The position numbers and the translations under genes are program-made. From contig JADJIQ010000005.1 of assembly GCA_016707005.1 (NCBI GenBank), positions 248,001-312,000 on the forward strand: DNA of 64,000 nt. Direction: 5' to 3'. Source of the stretch: Ignavibacteria bacterium (lineage in GTDB: Bacteria; Bacteroidota; Ignavibacteria; Kapaibacteriales; Kapaibacteriaceae). Shown here one piece after another: positions 23,145 through 32,080 of this stretch. Numbering within the stretch: the stretch's first letter is position 1; each line of letters begins with the position of its first letter. Below the pieces are notes generated by a model that saw only the letters and a list, made by a program, of their open reading frames with translations, was not told the DNA's origin and made no database searches.

Positions 23145-25250
23145 CTATGGCTTTTTTGGCGGCGGTGCTACACGTGTGGAGTCCGTTGTGCTGCCTGGCA
23201 TGGTGCCCTGGGCGTTTTTCAGCTGCTGCTGAAGCAGGTCATTCACTGAGCCCCCGTTGGGGGAAAGACCGGGGATGTTTGGCAGAGTAACATTCGGTCC
23301 GGTTACCTGGAGCGCATCCTGGTTGTTCTTGATGAGCTGTTGCAGAACGTTCTGCTCGCCTGCCTTTGCCTTGTCGAGAAGCTCCTGATCGAGATCGCGG
23401 AAGAGTGTGGAGTCCGTGATCTCTACGCCGTTGGCCTTGGCCAAGGCGTATTCAACGCTGGCATGGATCTCCTTTGCGTATTGCGACCTCGGATACCGTT
23501 CGAGCAAAAGGCCATAATAATACAGGGCACTGTCGTTCATATTCCTGTCGCGCTCATACATCCATCCCATAGCGTAGAGCGCCTTGGGGGCATATTCGTT
23601 CTCTGGGAATTTCTCAACGATAGCCATGTACTGACGTGAAGCGTAGCCGTAGTCCTTCACCAAGCGGAAGCTGTTCCCGGACCTGTAAAGTTCGGCGGCA
23701 TCGTCAATGCCACCCTCCGAAGAGAACCCAAGATTAGCGGATGCTTCTCGTGCGAACTCTGATTTTGGCCAACGCTCTGCTACGATCTCAAACAAGGAAT
23801 CAGCTCTGTCGGGATCTGTGTCCCTGATCAGACGTGCTTGCGAGAAGAGGTATCGACCTCTGGCTGGGTCGTTCGCCGACGTGCTGTCATAGGCGTAGTT
23901 GTAGTACACGAGCGCCGAATCATGTTGTTCAAGCTGCTCAAAGATCCGCCCAAGCGTGAAAAACTCAACGGATCTCCGTTGAATCAACGAGTCCTTGTAC
24001 GTGGTGTCTATGACCAACGCTTGGTCAATGCTGCGGATCTTTTTGCGCTGATCGTCCCATTGCTTGAGCAAGGTGAAGTACTTGTTCGCAACATCGTAGA
24101 CGGGCGTACGGACAACCTTTGCCTTAGCGAAATACTTCAGGGCCTCGTTGTAGTTGCCGGTTTTGTAAAGCCCCATTCCCTTTTGGAATGACTGGGCCAT
24201 CATTTCCGGTCGACCAACAAACGAGGTGTCGGCCTGACGTTCTCGGGCAATGACGGCCGGGTCCTTAGGGTTCTCACTGCGAAGCCGGTCTAGGGCAAGT
24301 CTCTCTGCCTCGATATAGGATGTCCACTCGCTGAAGTTCTTGTTGGCATCAAGGTCGTCAAAGATCTTCTGGGCCTCGTCATACTTGCCAAGCCGAACCA
24401 AACATGAACCGCCATAGAGCAAGGCTTCAAATTCGGCCAGTGCATCAGGGGTCTCATCGAATACCTTGCGGAAGGCGGCTTCTGCCAGGGCATACTCGCC
24501 AAGTCGGTAGTAGATCGACCCAACGTCTACTTGCCACCGAGCACGCTGCTCTCCGTCCTCACATTGTGCAACGGCCTGTTTGTAGGGGTTCACAGCCTTA
24601 TCGATCTGACCGTCCTCGATAGCCATCTCTGCTTGAATGCGATATGCCTCGGAGAGGATATCATAACGATCCTTGTACCAGGCAACGTCAACGGCTCTCG
24701 ACAACGCCTGCTTCCCTTGCGTCATCTTCCTCTGCATGAGATAGTCTTTTGCAAGAAGAAGGTGTGCATCCGGAGAATAGTCGCCATCGGCAAATCGTTC
24801 AACGAGCTCGATACACTTCTGTTGAGACGGCACCCATTCCGACCGAATAAAGTAGGCCTCGGCCATCAGATACAACGAACCCTGGATGTAATCGGACTTC
24901 GGGTGATTGGCCACAACCTTCGATCCCTTGATCAGGATCGAGTCTACCTTTGTAGCCACGGGTTGCAGTTTGGCACGCTCAATAACAAAGGCACGCAGGA
25001 ACTGATACGTTGCGTTCTTCGGCGGCCCACCCACAAGTCGCATACTGTCCATAGCCGGCACTAATACACGCGGCTTGTTGCGCTTGTTCTCGTCCTGAAA
25101 ATCAAACTCGTCCTTCACCTCGGTCATGATCCGACGCATGTTGTAGTACGTGTTGAAATACGTGGTCTGGTTGTCAAACCACGCACATCCTTGCGTACCT
25201 ACTGCAATGATCAGGAGGATAAGGGGCGATATGGTGCGGGAACGGATCAA
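23145..25250 (-). CDS. TPR lipoprotein, SprE/PorW-like
   Basis: This 701-aa lipoprotein has a signal ending TQGC (Cys22) and many tetratricopeptide repeats between about 60 and 640 (for example AEYFI..., YRLGEYALAEAAFRKVFDE, YKTGNYNEALKYFAKAKV, AMGWMYERDRNMNDSALYYY). The early segment TTYFNTYYNMRR resembles the start of SprE/PorW, the TPR lipoprotein needed for T9SS function and gliding; other TPR lipoproteins cannot be excluded. The tail is Gln/Asn/Pro-rich. Translation starts at TTG, overlapping the M61 stop as TTGA, so it is translationally coupled. It closes the minus-strand operon. Confidence 0.75.
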   Translation of the reverse strand: MIRSRTISPLILLIIAVGTQGCAWFDNQTTYFNTYYNMRRIMTEVKDEFDFQDENKRNKPRVLVPAMDSMRLVGGPPKNATYQFLRAFVIERAKLQPVATKVDSILIKGSKVVANHPKSDYIQGSLYLMAEAYFIRSEWVPSQQKCIELVERFADGDYSPDAHLLLAKDYLMQRKMTQGKQALSRAVDVAWYKDRYDILSEAYRIQAEMAIEDGQIDKAVNPYKQAVAQCEDGEQRARWQVDVGSIYYRLGEYALAEAAFRKVFDETPDALAEFEALLYGGSCLVRLGKYDEAQKIFDDLDANKNFSEWTSYIEAERLALDRLRSENPKDPAVIARERQADTSFVGRPEMMAQSFQKGMGLYKTGNYNEALKYFAKAKVVRTPVYDVANKYFTLLKQWDDQRKKIRSIDQALVIDTTYKDSLIQRRSVEFFTLGRIFEQLEQHDSALVYYNYAYDSTSANDPARGRYLFSQARLIRDTDPDRADSLFEIVAERWPKSEFAREASANLGFSSEGGIDDAAELYRSGNSFRLVKDYGYASRQYMAIVEKFPENEYAPKALYAMGWMYERDRNMNDSALYYYGLLLERYPRSQYAKEIHASVEYALAKANGVEITDSTLFRDLDQELLDKAKAGEQNVLQQLIKNNQDALQVTGPNVTLPNIPGLSPNGGSVNDLLQQQLKNAQGTMPGSTTDSTRVAPPPKKP

Positions 25251-27088
25251 ATGGTCTTGCGGAGCCAGCGGTTGCGCATTTCTTTCTGACGGTCGGTGGG
25301 CTGCTCTATTTCAACCACCCGAAGCGTTGGCTGGGCCAACGGGGTGATCGTTGCGGTGTACAAACGTCCGTCACAATGTCCGGTCAGAACCGTGGGCATT
25401 CCGATCCGAGCACCACAATAATGGTCAACATTGGCCGGGGAAGCAACTCGCCTGCCCTCAATGGCTACGATCTCGTCATCGATCCCAATGCCGGCTTGGG
25501 CAGCCGGCGACCCATCATCTACGGCCCTCACAACGACTTTCCCGCCGATTTCCGCCACTGCCATGCCGAGATAGGGGGCTGGTGGTACGTTGGCAAATGC
25601 TACAGCCTCGCCGATCTTGACGGGTTCAGGAGCTTTTGGCGTATCCATCACCTTGAGTCCTACGGCTTCCAGTATCTCGTTATATGGCAGCTCGGTGGTT
25701 CCGTTGAGCCATGCCATCAGCCGATCCTTGATCTGGATCTTCGTCGATCCTTCGATGAGCTCGATCACTTCGTCTTCTGTGAGTCCCTTCGACGAGTCGG
25801 CTTGATATCTCGTCCAGAATGCGCGCATCGCATCGTCAAGAGAATATTTACCGTCGCTGTGATCGATCAGGTAAACATCTAGCAGGAGGATGATCACGCC
25901 CCCTTTGAGATAATACGAGGGGAATCTGTTGGAGCCATCCGGACTTGCCATGTAGAGCTTGAGCCAGGCAAGGGTTGAACTGTCGCGCGTGGACATGGCA
26001 CTCCTGCCCTGCACCGTGGCGAGCTTTCCAATGTGATCCTTTGAGAGGATCTCGATGTATTCCTTGGCCGTGGAGAATCCGCATCGATACGCAAGCAGAT
26101 CATCATAGTACGATGTGAGACCTTCAGCAAGCCACAACATCGGTGTATAGGTCTCGCGTGTGTAATCGAACGGTCCGAGCTCGATGGGTCTGATCCGCTT
26201 CACATTCCAGAGATGGAAATATTCGTGACAAAGCAGCGAGAGCAGTCCGATCACCTTTGACTTATCGAGCATGGCCGACGGATCAACGGCATTCACGCTT
26301 GAGCGTGCGTGTTCCAATCCGCCCCCTGCCCCGGGATAGACCTGGATGATGAAGACGTATCGATCATACGGCACACCACCGAACATCCCGGCTTCCACGG
26401 TAACAATGCGTTTGATCTGCTCGGTAAGCCACGAAACATCAAGCGTGAAATTCGTTGGCACTGCTACTTCATGCTTTGCGCCTGCTAGGTCAAATGTCTG
26501 TATTTGATGATCACCGATCTCAATGGGTGAATCAGCGAGTACATCATAATTCAAAGCTCCCAACAACATCCCTTGTGATGAGGGGGCTTGCACCGGCGAG
26601 AGTGATGTTGAAACACTTGGCCACGTGGATACATCGTGCGTGAGCAGCACGTGATGGATCTCATTGGTGCGACCTTCTACATACATGCAGACGGCTGTTG
26701 GAACGAGGAAGGCGTGGAATCGATTGACGTGATTTGTGCGTACGGTACGCTCATGTGCATAGATCACGTAGTCGATCTCTACAGTGCTTGCGCCTTGTGT
26801 ATCGATCACGAGTGAGGCTTTGTCTCTCCAGTTCGATGTTGTGCGCTTGCGGGCAGCACCGGTACCGACCCATGTAGTGACGTTGCCTTGATATCCTGCA
26901 TAGTCGCGGATCTTATAGCTGCCCGGTGACCATGATGGCATCACGACGGTAACGCTTGAACCCGTAACGGAGTCGATGCGCATACGCACAGTGATCAGGT
27001 GTTGTGCCGCACGATCGAAGCCAAGTGTATAGGTGATGGCGGCTGTTGTTCCGCGCAGTTGTTCATCGCGTTGTTCGATGGAATACAT
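25247..27088 (-). CDS. M61-family (glycyl aminopeptidase-like) metallopeptidase with PDZ domain
   Basis: This 613-aa protein has an N-terminal beta domain (about 1-170), then a gluzincin catalytic domain with HEYFH (288-292) followed by the family-typical LWNVKRIRP and the third ligand Glu322 in WLAEGLTSYYDDL. A PDZ-like domain follows at about 500-580 (YLGMAVAEIGGKVVVRAV then GSPAAQAGIGIDDEIVAI). M61 enzymes cleave N-terminal Gly or Ala peptides. No signal peptide is visible, so it may act in the cytoplasm. It overlaps both neighbours by one and four bases and is part of a coupled operon with the J-domain and TPR proteins. Confidence 0.92.
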   Translation of the reverse strand: MYSIEQRDEQLRGTTAAITYTLGFDRAAQHLITVRMRIDSVTGSSVTVVMPSWSPGSYKIRDYAGYQGNVTTWVGTGAARKRTTSNWRDKASLVIDTQGASTVEIDYVIYAHERTVRTNHVNRFHAFLVPTAVCMYVEGRTNEIHHVLLTHDVSTWPSVSTSLSPVQAPSSQGMLLGALNYDVLADSPIEIGDHQIQTFDLAGAKHEVAVPTNFTLDVSWLTEQIKRIVTVEAGMFGGVPYDRYVFIIQVYPGAGGGLEHARSSVNAVDPSAMLDKSKVIGLLSLLCHEYFHLWNVKRIRPIELGPFDYTRETYTPMLWLAEGLTSYYDDLLAYRCGFSTAKEYIEILSKDHIGKLATVQGRSAMSTRDSSTLAWLKLYMASPDGSNRFPSYYLKGGVIILLLDVYLIDHSDGKYSLDDAMRAFWTRYQADSSKGLTEDEVIELIEGSTKIQIKDRLMAWLNGTTELPYNEILEAVGLKVMDTPKAPEPVKIGEAVAFANVPPAPYLGMAVAEIGGKVVVRAVDDGSPAAQAGIGIDDEIVAIEGRRVASPANVDHYCGARIGMPTVLTGHCDGRLYTATITPLAQPTLRVVEIEQPTDRQKEMRNRWLRKTI

Positions 27089-27990
27089 CAGCGTTGTCCG
27101 AAGTAGGTGTTCTTCATAAAGTCTTCGTCAAAGGTCTGGTCTTCTTTCGACTTCACAACATCTGTCCCCTGCGGGACCTCTCCGCCGGTGATCTCGCGGT
27201 AATGTTCCCTATTCTCTGCGATCTCCTTCTCCTTTTCGGAGACGGCATCCTGAAGCTCCTTTGTATGCCGCGTTCTCCACGCCTCGTCATCAAGTTCACT
27301 TTCGATCACGAACGGGTCTTGTCGGCGGAGTCGGTTCAGCTTGCGCTCTTCAATCTGCAGTCTCTTCTCAAGGATATCGAGTTCTGCCTTCCACCGTTCG
27401 ATGTCCCAGGTATCGGTGATGTGGTCCTCTGTTTCATTCACGCCGAGCACGGCTAATAATGATCGGAGTTGACTCACATTGCGATCGCGATACGCATTCT
27501 GCACGCGGTGCCACTCTTCCGAGCCGGGAGCGTTGGCCCCAACAGCATCGGGGTGGAGTTTTTTCACCAGCGTGCGATACATCATCACAAGCTCTTCATC
27601 ATCGTGAATGTCCACGCGTTGTTGCGCTGCACGTTCACGCTGTTGAACGTCCATATCAAATGCTTCGCGCAGTCGGCGATTGAACTTGGCGTATTCCTTG
27701 TCTACCACTTGATTGACAAGGTCGATGATCTCGGGAGTGAGTCTCTCACCGCGTGCGATCTTGATACTCAACAATTCAACACGACGGAACAGCTCGGCCC
27801 CTTCAAGTGCTTTGAACTGCAATTCGCGTTCTAGTTCGCCAAAGTAATGCTGGTAGGTGGCGTTGAGTCGAGGCCGGACCTCGTTGGACAGTCGATGCCA
27901 CTCCTCAACCGCAGCACGCAGATCCGATCGAACGGTCTGATACTGAGACCTGATCTCTTCGATCTCGGGATGGATCTGGGGAAGCGTCAT
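27088..27990 (-). CDS. J-domain-like coiled-coil protein
   Basis: This 300-aa, highly charged protein has long helical/coiled-coil flanks and a central J-domain-like segment with an intact HPD (His146-Pro-Asp148) in YRTLVKKLHPDAVG, followed by WHRVQNAYRDRNV, matching helix III of a J domain. The HPD suggests it stimulates a DnaK-type ATPase; the G/F and zinc-finger regions of classical DnaJ are absent. Position between a VWA membrane protein and an M61 peptidase suggests envelope-related quality control, but that is inference. The DNA encoding the last codons overlaps the M61 start by one base. Confidence 0.75.
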   Translation of the reverse strand: MTLPQIHPEIEEIRSQYQTVRSDLRAAVEEWHRLSNEVRPRLNATYQHYFGELERELQFKALEGAELFRRVELLSIKIARGERLTPEIIDLVNQVVDKEYAKFNRRLREAFDMDVQQRERAAQQRVDIHDDEELVMMYRTLVKKLHPDAVGANAPGSEEWHRVQNAYRDRNVSQLRSLLAVLGVNETEDHITDTWDIERWKAELDILEKRLQIEERKLNRLRRQDPFVIESELDDEAWRTRHTKELQDAVSEKEKEIAENREHYREITGGEVPQGTDVVKSKEDQTFDEDFMKNTYFGQR

Positions 27991-28000
27991 ACCAACAAAG

Positions 28001-28813
28001 TTACGTTGCAGTTGGTGCCGCTGTCTCCTGCGCCATGAAGCGCGAGACCATCATTTCGGCTACGGCACAAGCAAGTGCAAGGACAATGGCGAGAGGCCAA
28101 AGTTCAGAGCCGGTGCGCGCTGCTTGGACCACATCGCGCATCGATCGTTCTGCAGTGACCTCGATGACATGATCGGGATCGGTCACAAGCGGATCCACAG
28201 CACTCTTCCATGCTGACTCTTGGAGGTAGGAGAGGCGCGACTCATTGGTAGGACCATTTGCTGTTACGGTCACAACCGGCAATGAATCTGTGGTATAGAC
28301 CTTTACAACACCGCTGCGGAACTGCGGCGGAATGGATACAACCGTTGCTGTTGGAAGTCGAACCGGCGCTACTGTACTCTTCACCCTGAGAACATCATCA
28401 ACAACAAAGGCTTCGCGTCCGGCAAGACGCGGAGGAACAGGTACGCGAACAGGCTCACCCAGTACAACATCCACACCTTGGTCGCGCGGAGCCACACAGT
28501 AGAGCATGGTTCGCACAACAAAGGCGGCAAAAAGTCCGGTCCCTGGATAGGTACTCCACGGGAGTGTTGGCGCAACGGCGCAATACATCACGCGACCTCT
28601 GCCAACCGCTTGCTCGCTGACCAAGGCCCCTGCACCCGTTTGAACGATGTCAACACCGCCGATGGCCGGCCGAATGCGCCATACCTTCGGTGATTCAACG
28701 CCTCTATCCTTGTTTCCATCCTCACGGAACACCCCTGCGAACAGCGGATGTGACCTGTCTGTTGTTGTTACGCTGAACGGTGCGTCGTCCGGTGCATTCT
28801 GGATGTCCTTCAT
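28001..28813 (-). CDS. C-terminal fragment of BatA/VWA membrane protein (after frameshift)
   Basis: This 270-aa frame continues the protein whose N-terminal part lies upstream. It has periplasmic beta-rich sequence and ends in a single transmembrane helix (WPLAIVLALACAVAEMMVS), as usual for the C-terminus of BatA-type proteins. The true joint lies at a C4 (G4 on the coding strand) tract at 28884-28887. Adding one G restores GGLLLFASDQAGVEALASA, which reads directly into this frame. The ATG at 28813 is therefore probably not a real start. The intact protein would be 701 aa. Confidence 0.75.
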   Translation of the reverse strand: MKDIQNAPDDAPFSVTTTDRSHPLFAGVFREDGNKDRGVESPKVWRIRPAIGGVDIVQTGAGALVSEQAVGRGRVMYCAVAPTLPWSTYPGTGLFAAFVVRTMLYCVAPRDQGVDVVLGEPVRVPVPPRLAGREAFVVDDVLRVKSTVAPVRLPTATVVSIPPQFRSGVVKVYTTDSLPVVTVTANGPTNESRLSYLQESAWKSAVDPLVTDPDHVIEVTAERSMRDVVQAARTGSELWPLAIVLALACAVAEMMVSRFMAQETAAPTAT

Positions 28814-28815
28814 CG

Positions 28816-30105
28816 TCAGACCGCAGGCAGAGGCAAGCGCTTCAACACCGGCTTGGTCCGATGCAAAGAGAAGGAGTCCTCCGCCCCTTCAACGAATTGT
28901 CGAACGAGTGACGTTTCGGTTTGCGATACTGCGCCGCCGGTGATGACGATCACGTCCACATCACCCAAGCTCGGAGCGGCCTGCGATACCGTACCAAAGG
29001 ATCGGACGATCGGTGCGCTCCGTTCCATGCCGGGCAGATCGAGAACGGTTCGAACAAAGATGGATTCTGATGTCGGGCCGATCAACGCAACACGAGCTCG
29101 TTCAGGAACCGTATATCCTGCCCACCGGACATTGTCACGATCGATAGCATCATTTTCAAGTTCGATCGATGCAGCCATCATCCCCGATCGTTGAGGTGGT
29201 GCTGCAAGAGTGATGGTACGAGTTGCACCGGCAGGGATATCCACGGCTCGTTGAGCCACTCGTGTGCCATCAAACGCCATCGATACCAGAACACCAGTTG
29301 CATCTCGTTCGCTGCCGTTACGAATGGCCGCTTCGATTTCCACCGGCTTATCGGGCTGAAGAAGTTTTGTGACCACGTGGAGTGAATCAACAGAGAGATT
29401 CTGTTCGAGTCCGCGTTGCCCTTCTCCGATACGCACAAGGAAGACCGATGCATCCTTTTCGAGGATGCGACCCGAGTCATCCGACGCACGCCAGCCGATG
29501 CTTGATTGAGCATCACTTACAACATAGATCTCCCGGTGAAGATGCAAGGCATCATCGAGGAGGGGGCGGGCAGCACGTAATGACCGCGGAAGGTTGGCAG
29601 CACCTTCAGTGAGAGTGATCCGATCGATCTGATCAAGAGCCACTGAGAACGTGCGAGAGAAGTCAACTGTCTGTCCTGGGTCGAGCCCCGTCATTGGCAA
29701 CACTGCAACCTCATCGCCATCCTGCAGACCAGAAACGATCTGCCGTGCCGTTGCCTGTGCCTGGCGGAGTCGGGAGCCACGCGCGTCGGCTGCCTCCATA
29801 CTTCCCGAATTGTCGATGAGGATCACAACACTTGAGCGCGATGTAGAACTCAGGAGCGGCAATGAGCCCGGTATGGTTGGTCGGGCAATGGCGATGATCG
29901 CAAAGACAATGAGGAGTGTACGCAGGATAAGAAGCAGGATCTGTTGGAGCTTCAGTTTGCGAACGCGTGTCTGTTGCAGTTCTACAAGGAACCGCAATGA
30001 CGAGAACTCCACCGTGCGCAGGCGGCGCAGGTTGAGCAGATGCAGGAGGACCGGGATGCTCGCGGCCGCAAGGCCGATCAGAGCAAAGGGGTTGAGGAAG
30101 TTCAT
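28816..30105 (-). CDS. BatA-like von Willebrand factor A membrane protein, N-terminal part (frameshifted)
   Basis: The N-terminus MNFLNPFALIGLAAASIPVL is the BatA domain (two membrane helices, 1-25 and about 55-75). A VWA domain follows with an intact MIDAS motif D-N-S-G-S (98-102). Beyond residue about 280 are beta-rich repeats. The last 18 residues (from about FSLHRT on) are out of frame because one base appears missing in a G4 run; the natural continuation lies in the downstream frame. BatA-type proteins belong to aerotolerance/MoxR-linked or secretion-linked systems; no MoxR ATPase is here. It overlaps the pseudouridine synthase stop by 4 nt. Confidence 0.85.
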   Translation of the reverse strand: MNFLNPFALIGLAAASIPVLLHLLNLRRLRTVEFSSLRFLVELQQTRVRKLKLQQILLLILRTLLIVFAIIAIARPTIPGSLPLLSSTSRSSVVILIDNSGSMEAADARGSRLRQAQATARQIVSGLQDGDEVAVLPMTGLDPGQTVDFSRTFSVALDQIDRITLTEGAANLPRSLRAARPLLDDALHLHREIYVVSDAQSSIGWRASDDSGRILEKDASVFLVRIGEGQRGLEQNLSVDSLHVVTKLLQPDKPVEIEAAIRNGSERDATGVLVSMAFDGTRVAQRAVDIPAGATRTITLAAPPQRSGMMAASIELENDAIDRDNVRWAGYTVPERARVALIGPTSESIFVRTVLDLPGMERSAPIVRSFGTVSQAAPSLGDVDVIVITGGAVSQTETSLVRQFVEGAEDSFSLHRTKPVLKRLPLPAV

Positions 30106-30953
30106 TCAGCGAGCTTCACCTGGCGTTGCAATTCGAAGACTTCATCGCGTGTGAGGTGACGGTATTCGCCGCGGGCAAGACCACGCGTAGTGATACCGGC
30201 ATACTCTTTACGGTCGAGACGCTTCACATCATATTCAAAGTGTTCAAAGATCCGACGCACCTCACGATTGCGACCTTCACGGATGCTAAGCATCACGTTG
30301 GTTCGGTCGGAAGGGTCGATCGTGACCTGACACGGTTGCGTAGGTCCGTCATCCAGATCGATCCCATTTGCGATCTGACGTGCATGGTCCTGACGAAGGG
30401 GCTTATCAAGCACTGCCTTATACACGCGCACGATGCCGTAGCGTGGGTGCATGAGCATGTTCGCAAGATCTCCGTCGTTGGTGAGGAGCAAAACGCCAGT
30501 TGTATTGCGGTCCAAACGTCCTACCGTGAACAGGCGTGTCTTCAGACGCACGATATCAAAGACCGTGGCTCGCCCCTTTTCATCACTGGACGTGGCGATC
30601 ACATCCTTGGGCTTGTTGAGGACGATGTAGGTAAGGTGCTTGTAGCGTGTGATCGGCTCACCATGGACTGTTACCATGTCATCGATCTCAACCTTGGTAC
30701 CGAGTTCGGTTACCACCTTGCCGTTCACCTTCACCACACCTTGGCGGATGAACTCATCTGCCTTTCTGCGCGATGCAACACCGGCATCGGCAATGGCACG
30801 GTTGAGCCTCACCGGTTTTTGCGGTGCTACAAAGTTTTGGTCAAGGGGCGGAGCAGATTGCCGCGGTGATGCGGGCTGCTTGGGCGCAGCAGTGCGGGAG
30901 GTTTTCTTAGCTGCTGGACGCGTTGGTTTTTGCTGGCGCATAGCGATTCTCAT
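30102..30953 (-). CDS. rRNA pseudouridine synthase, RsuA/RluB family
   Basis: This 283-aa protein isomerises a specific rRNA uridine to pseudouridine. After a basic, Pro/Lys-rich disordered N-terminus (1-45) comes an S4 RNA-binding domain (about 48-95; RLNRAIADAGVASRRKADEFI) and the catalytic domain with Asp148 in GRLDRNTTGVLLLTNDG. REGRNREVRRIFEHF further marks the RsuA/RluB/E/F group; RluB-like activity (23S rRNA) is likely but not proven. Starts at ATG 30953 or 30941 are both possible. It overlaps the heptosyltransferase gene by 47 nt if the upstream start is used. Confidence 0.9.
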   Translation of the reverse strand: MRIAMRQQKPTRPAAKKTSRTAAPKQPASPRQSAPPLDQNFVAPQKPVRLNRAIADAGVASRRKADEFIRQGVVKVNGKVVTELGTKVEIDDMVTVHGEPITRYKHLTYIVLNKPKDVIATSSDEKGRATVFDIVRLKTRLFTVGRLDRNTTGVLLLTNDGDLANMLMHPRYGIVRVYKAVLDKPLRQDHARQIANGIDLDDGPTQPCQVTIDPSDRTNVMLSIREGRNREVRRIFEHFEYDVKRLDRKEYAGITTRGLARGEYRHLTRDEVFELQRQVKLAE

Positions 30954-31956
30954 CGTGAGCGTGAAGGGTGTGGAGGACAGTGTCGAAGACCGTATCCACC
31001 GTTATGGTTGTCATACATTCATGGGTGCCAAGCGGACACGTTACCGTGCCGTGTGCACTACAGGGTCTGCACGCGAGCTCTCTCTGCTCGATCACGTGCC
31101 CATTGGGACCAAAGGGGGCGAACCCAAACTCCGGAACCGTTGGCCCGAACACTGCGATCACCGGCACATGCTGCAGGGAAGCAAGGTGCACGGGAGCACT
31201 ATCATTCGAAATTACGACATTGGCGCGGGCTATCAGTGCTGCTGCTTGTCGGAGTGTGGTTCTCCCCGAGAGATCAACAACCCCGTCGAGACCCTGCATC
31301 ATGCCCTGTGTTGCGGCGTCACCAAGGACGGCTACCTGTACGCCAGAGTGTACAAGTCTCTCAGCAAGTGCTCTGTAGCGGTCTGCAGGCCATTGTTTGG
31401 TGGGCCATGCCGACCCGGGAGCCACTACGGCAACCGGCCCGCCTGCAGCAGGAACCATCGACTCGATCACAGCCACATCATCCGACGTAAACAACCTTAT
31501 CGGCGTGAGTTCCTCGATCGTTAGTACGTGCGGAAAAAGGGGCTCCAACAGCTTTAAGTGTCGGCGTGTATCGTGAATGTGCATGGGATACGGGATCGTA
31601 TCCGACGCGATCCATCGCGTAGCTGCATCCGCATACGTCACCACTCTTTCTGCCTTCAGCGCCCTTGCAAGAAACATCGTGCGCATACTCTTATGCGGCA
31701 CAACCGCGGTGATCGGACCTCGACTTCGAAGCGACGCAACAAGCTCCCCACGTCCGGCTGACGAACGATGAGCACCCCGTTTATCAAAAGCCACCACCTC
31801 ATCTACAATGCCAAGCCCCCTCACAAACTCCGCAGCTGCAGGCGTAGTGATCAACACAACATTCGCACCAACATCCATCTGCTTGATGGCTGCACACATC
31901 GGCAATGTCAATAGGACATCACCAAGAAAGGCGGTTTGTAGGATGTAATACGTCAA
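30907..31956 (-). CDS. Glycosyltransferase family 9 (ADP-heptose:LPS heptosyltransferase-like)
   Basis: This 349-aa GT-B glycosyltransferase shows the GT9 hallmarks: ILQTAFLGDVLLTLP at the N-terminus, VAPGSAWPTKQWPADRYRAL, and the nucleotide-sugar site VISNDSAPVHLASLQHVPVIAVFGPT followed by CRPC. It should add heptose to the LPS inner core on the cytoplasmic face. The start is a TTG at 31956; no ATG or GTG precedes it before an in-frame stop, and the next ATG would remove the conserved N-terminus. It heads the operon and is separated from the acyltransferase gene by a long AGTTACT repeat. Confidence 0.9.
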   Translation of the reverse strand: MTYYILQTAFLGDVLLTLPMCAAIKQMDVGANVVLITTPAAAEFVRGLGIVDEVVAFDKRGAHRSSAGRGELVASLRSRGPITAVVPHKSMRTMFLARALKAERVVTYADAATRWIASDTIPYPMHIHDTRRHLKLLEPLFPHVLTIEELTPIRLFTSDDVAVIESMVPAAGGPVAVVAPGSAWPTKQWPADRYRALAERLVHSGVQVAVLGDAATQGMMQGLDGVVDLSGRTTLRQAAALIARANVVISNDSAPVHLASLQHVPVIAVFGPTVPEFGFAPFGPNGHVIEQRELACRPCSAHGTVTCPLGTHECMTTITVDTVFDTVLHTLHAHDENRYAPAKTNASSS

Positions 31957-31964
31957 AGTAAGCC

Positions 31965-32080
31965 AGTTACTAGTTACAAGTTACTAGTTACTCCCCAGTA
32001 GATTACGTAATCAGTATCTGCGTAACTAGTAACTAGTAACTAGTAACTAGTAACTGAGTAACTGAGTAACTAGTAACTAG
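31965..32080. repeat. Heptamer tandem repeats in inverted orientation (AGTTACT / AGTAACT)
   Basis: Four copies of an AGTTACT-type unit (31965-31992) are followed by a spacer and about seven complementary AGTAACT/GTAACTA units (32031-32080). Together they can fold into a long AT-rich hairpin. The stop codon of the downstream acyltransferase gene lies inside the right arm, and the TTG start of the heptosyltransferase is just outside the left arm. Confidence 0.85.

Noticed and set aside
30126..30869. 247-codon plus-strand frame over the pseudouridine synthase gene
   Set aside because: Antisense to a protein with intact S4 and catalytic motifs.
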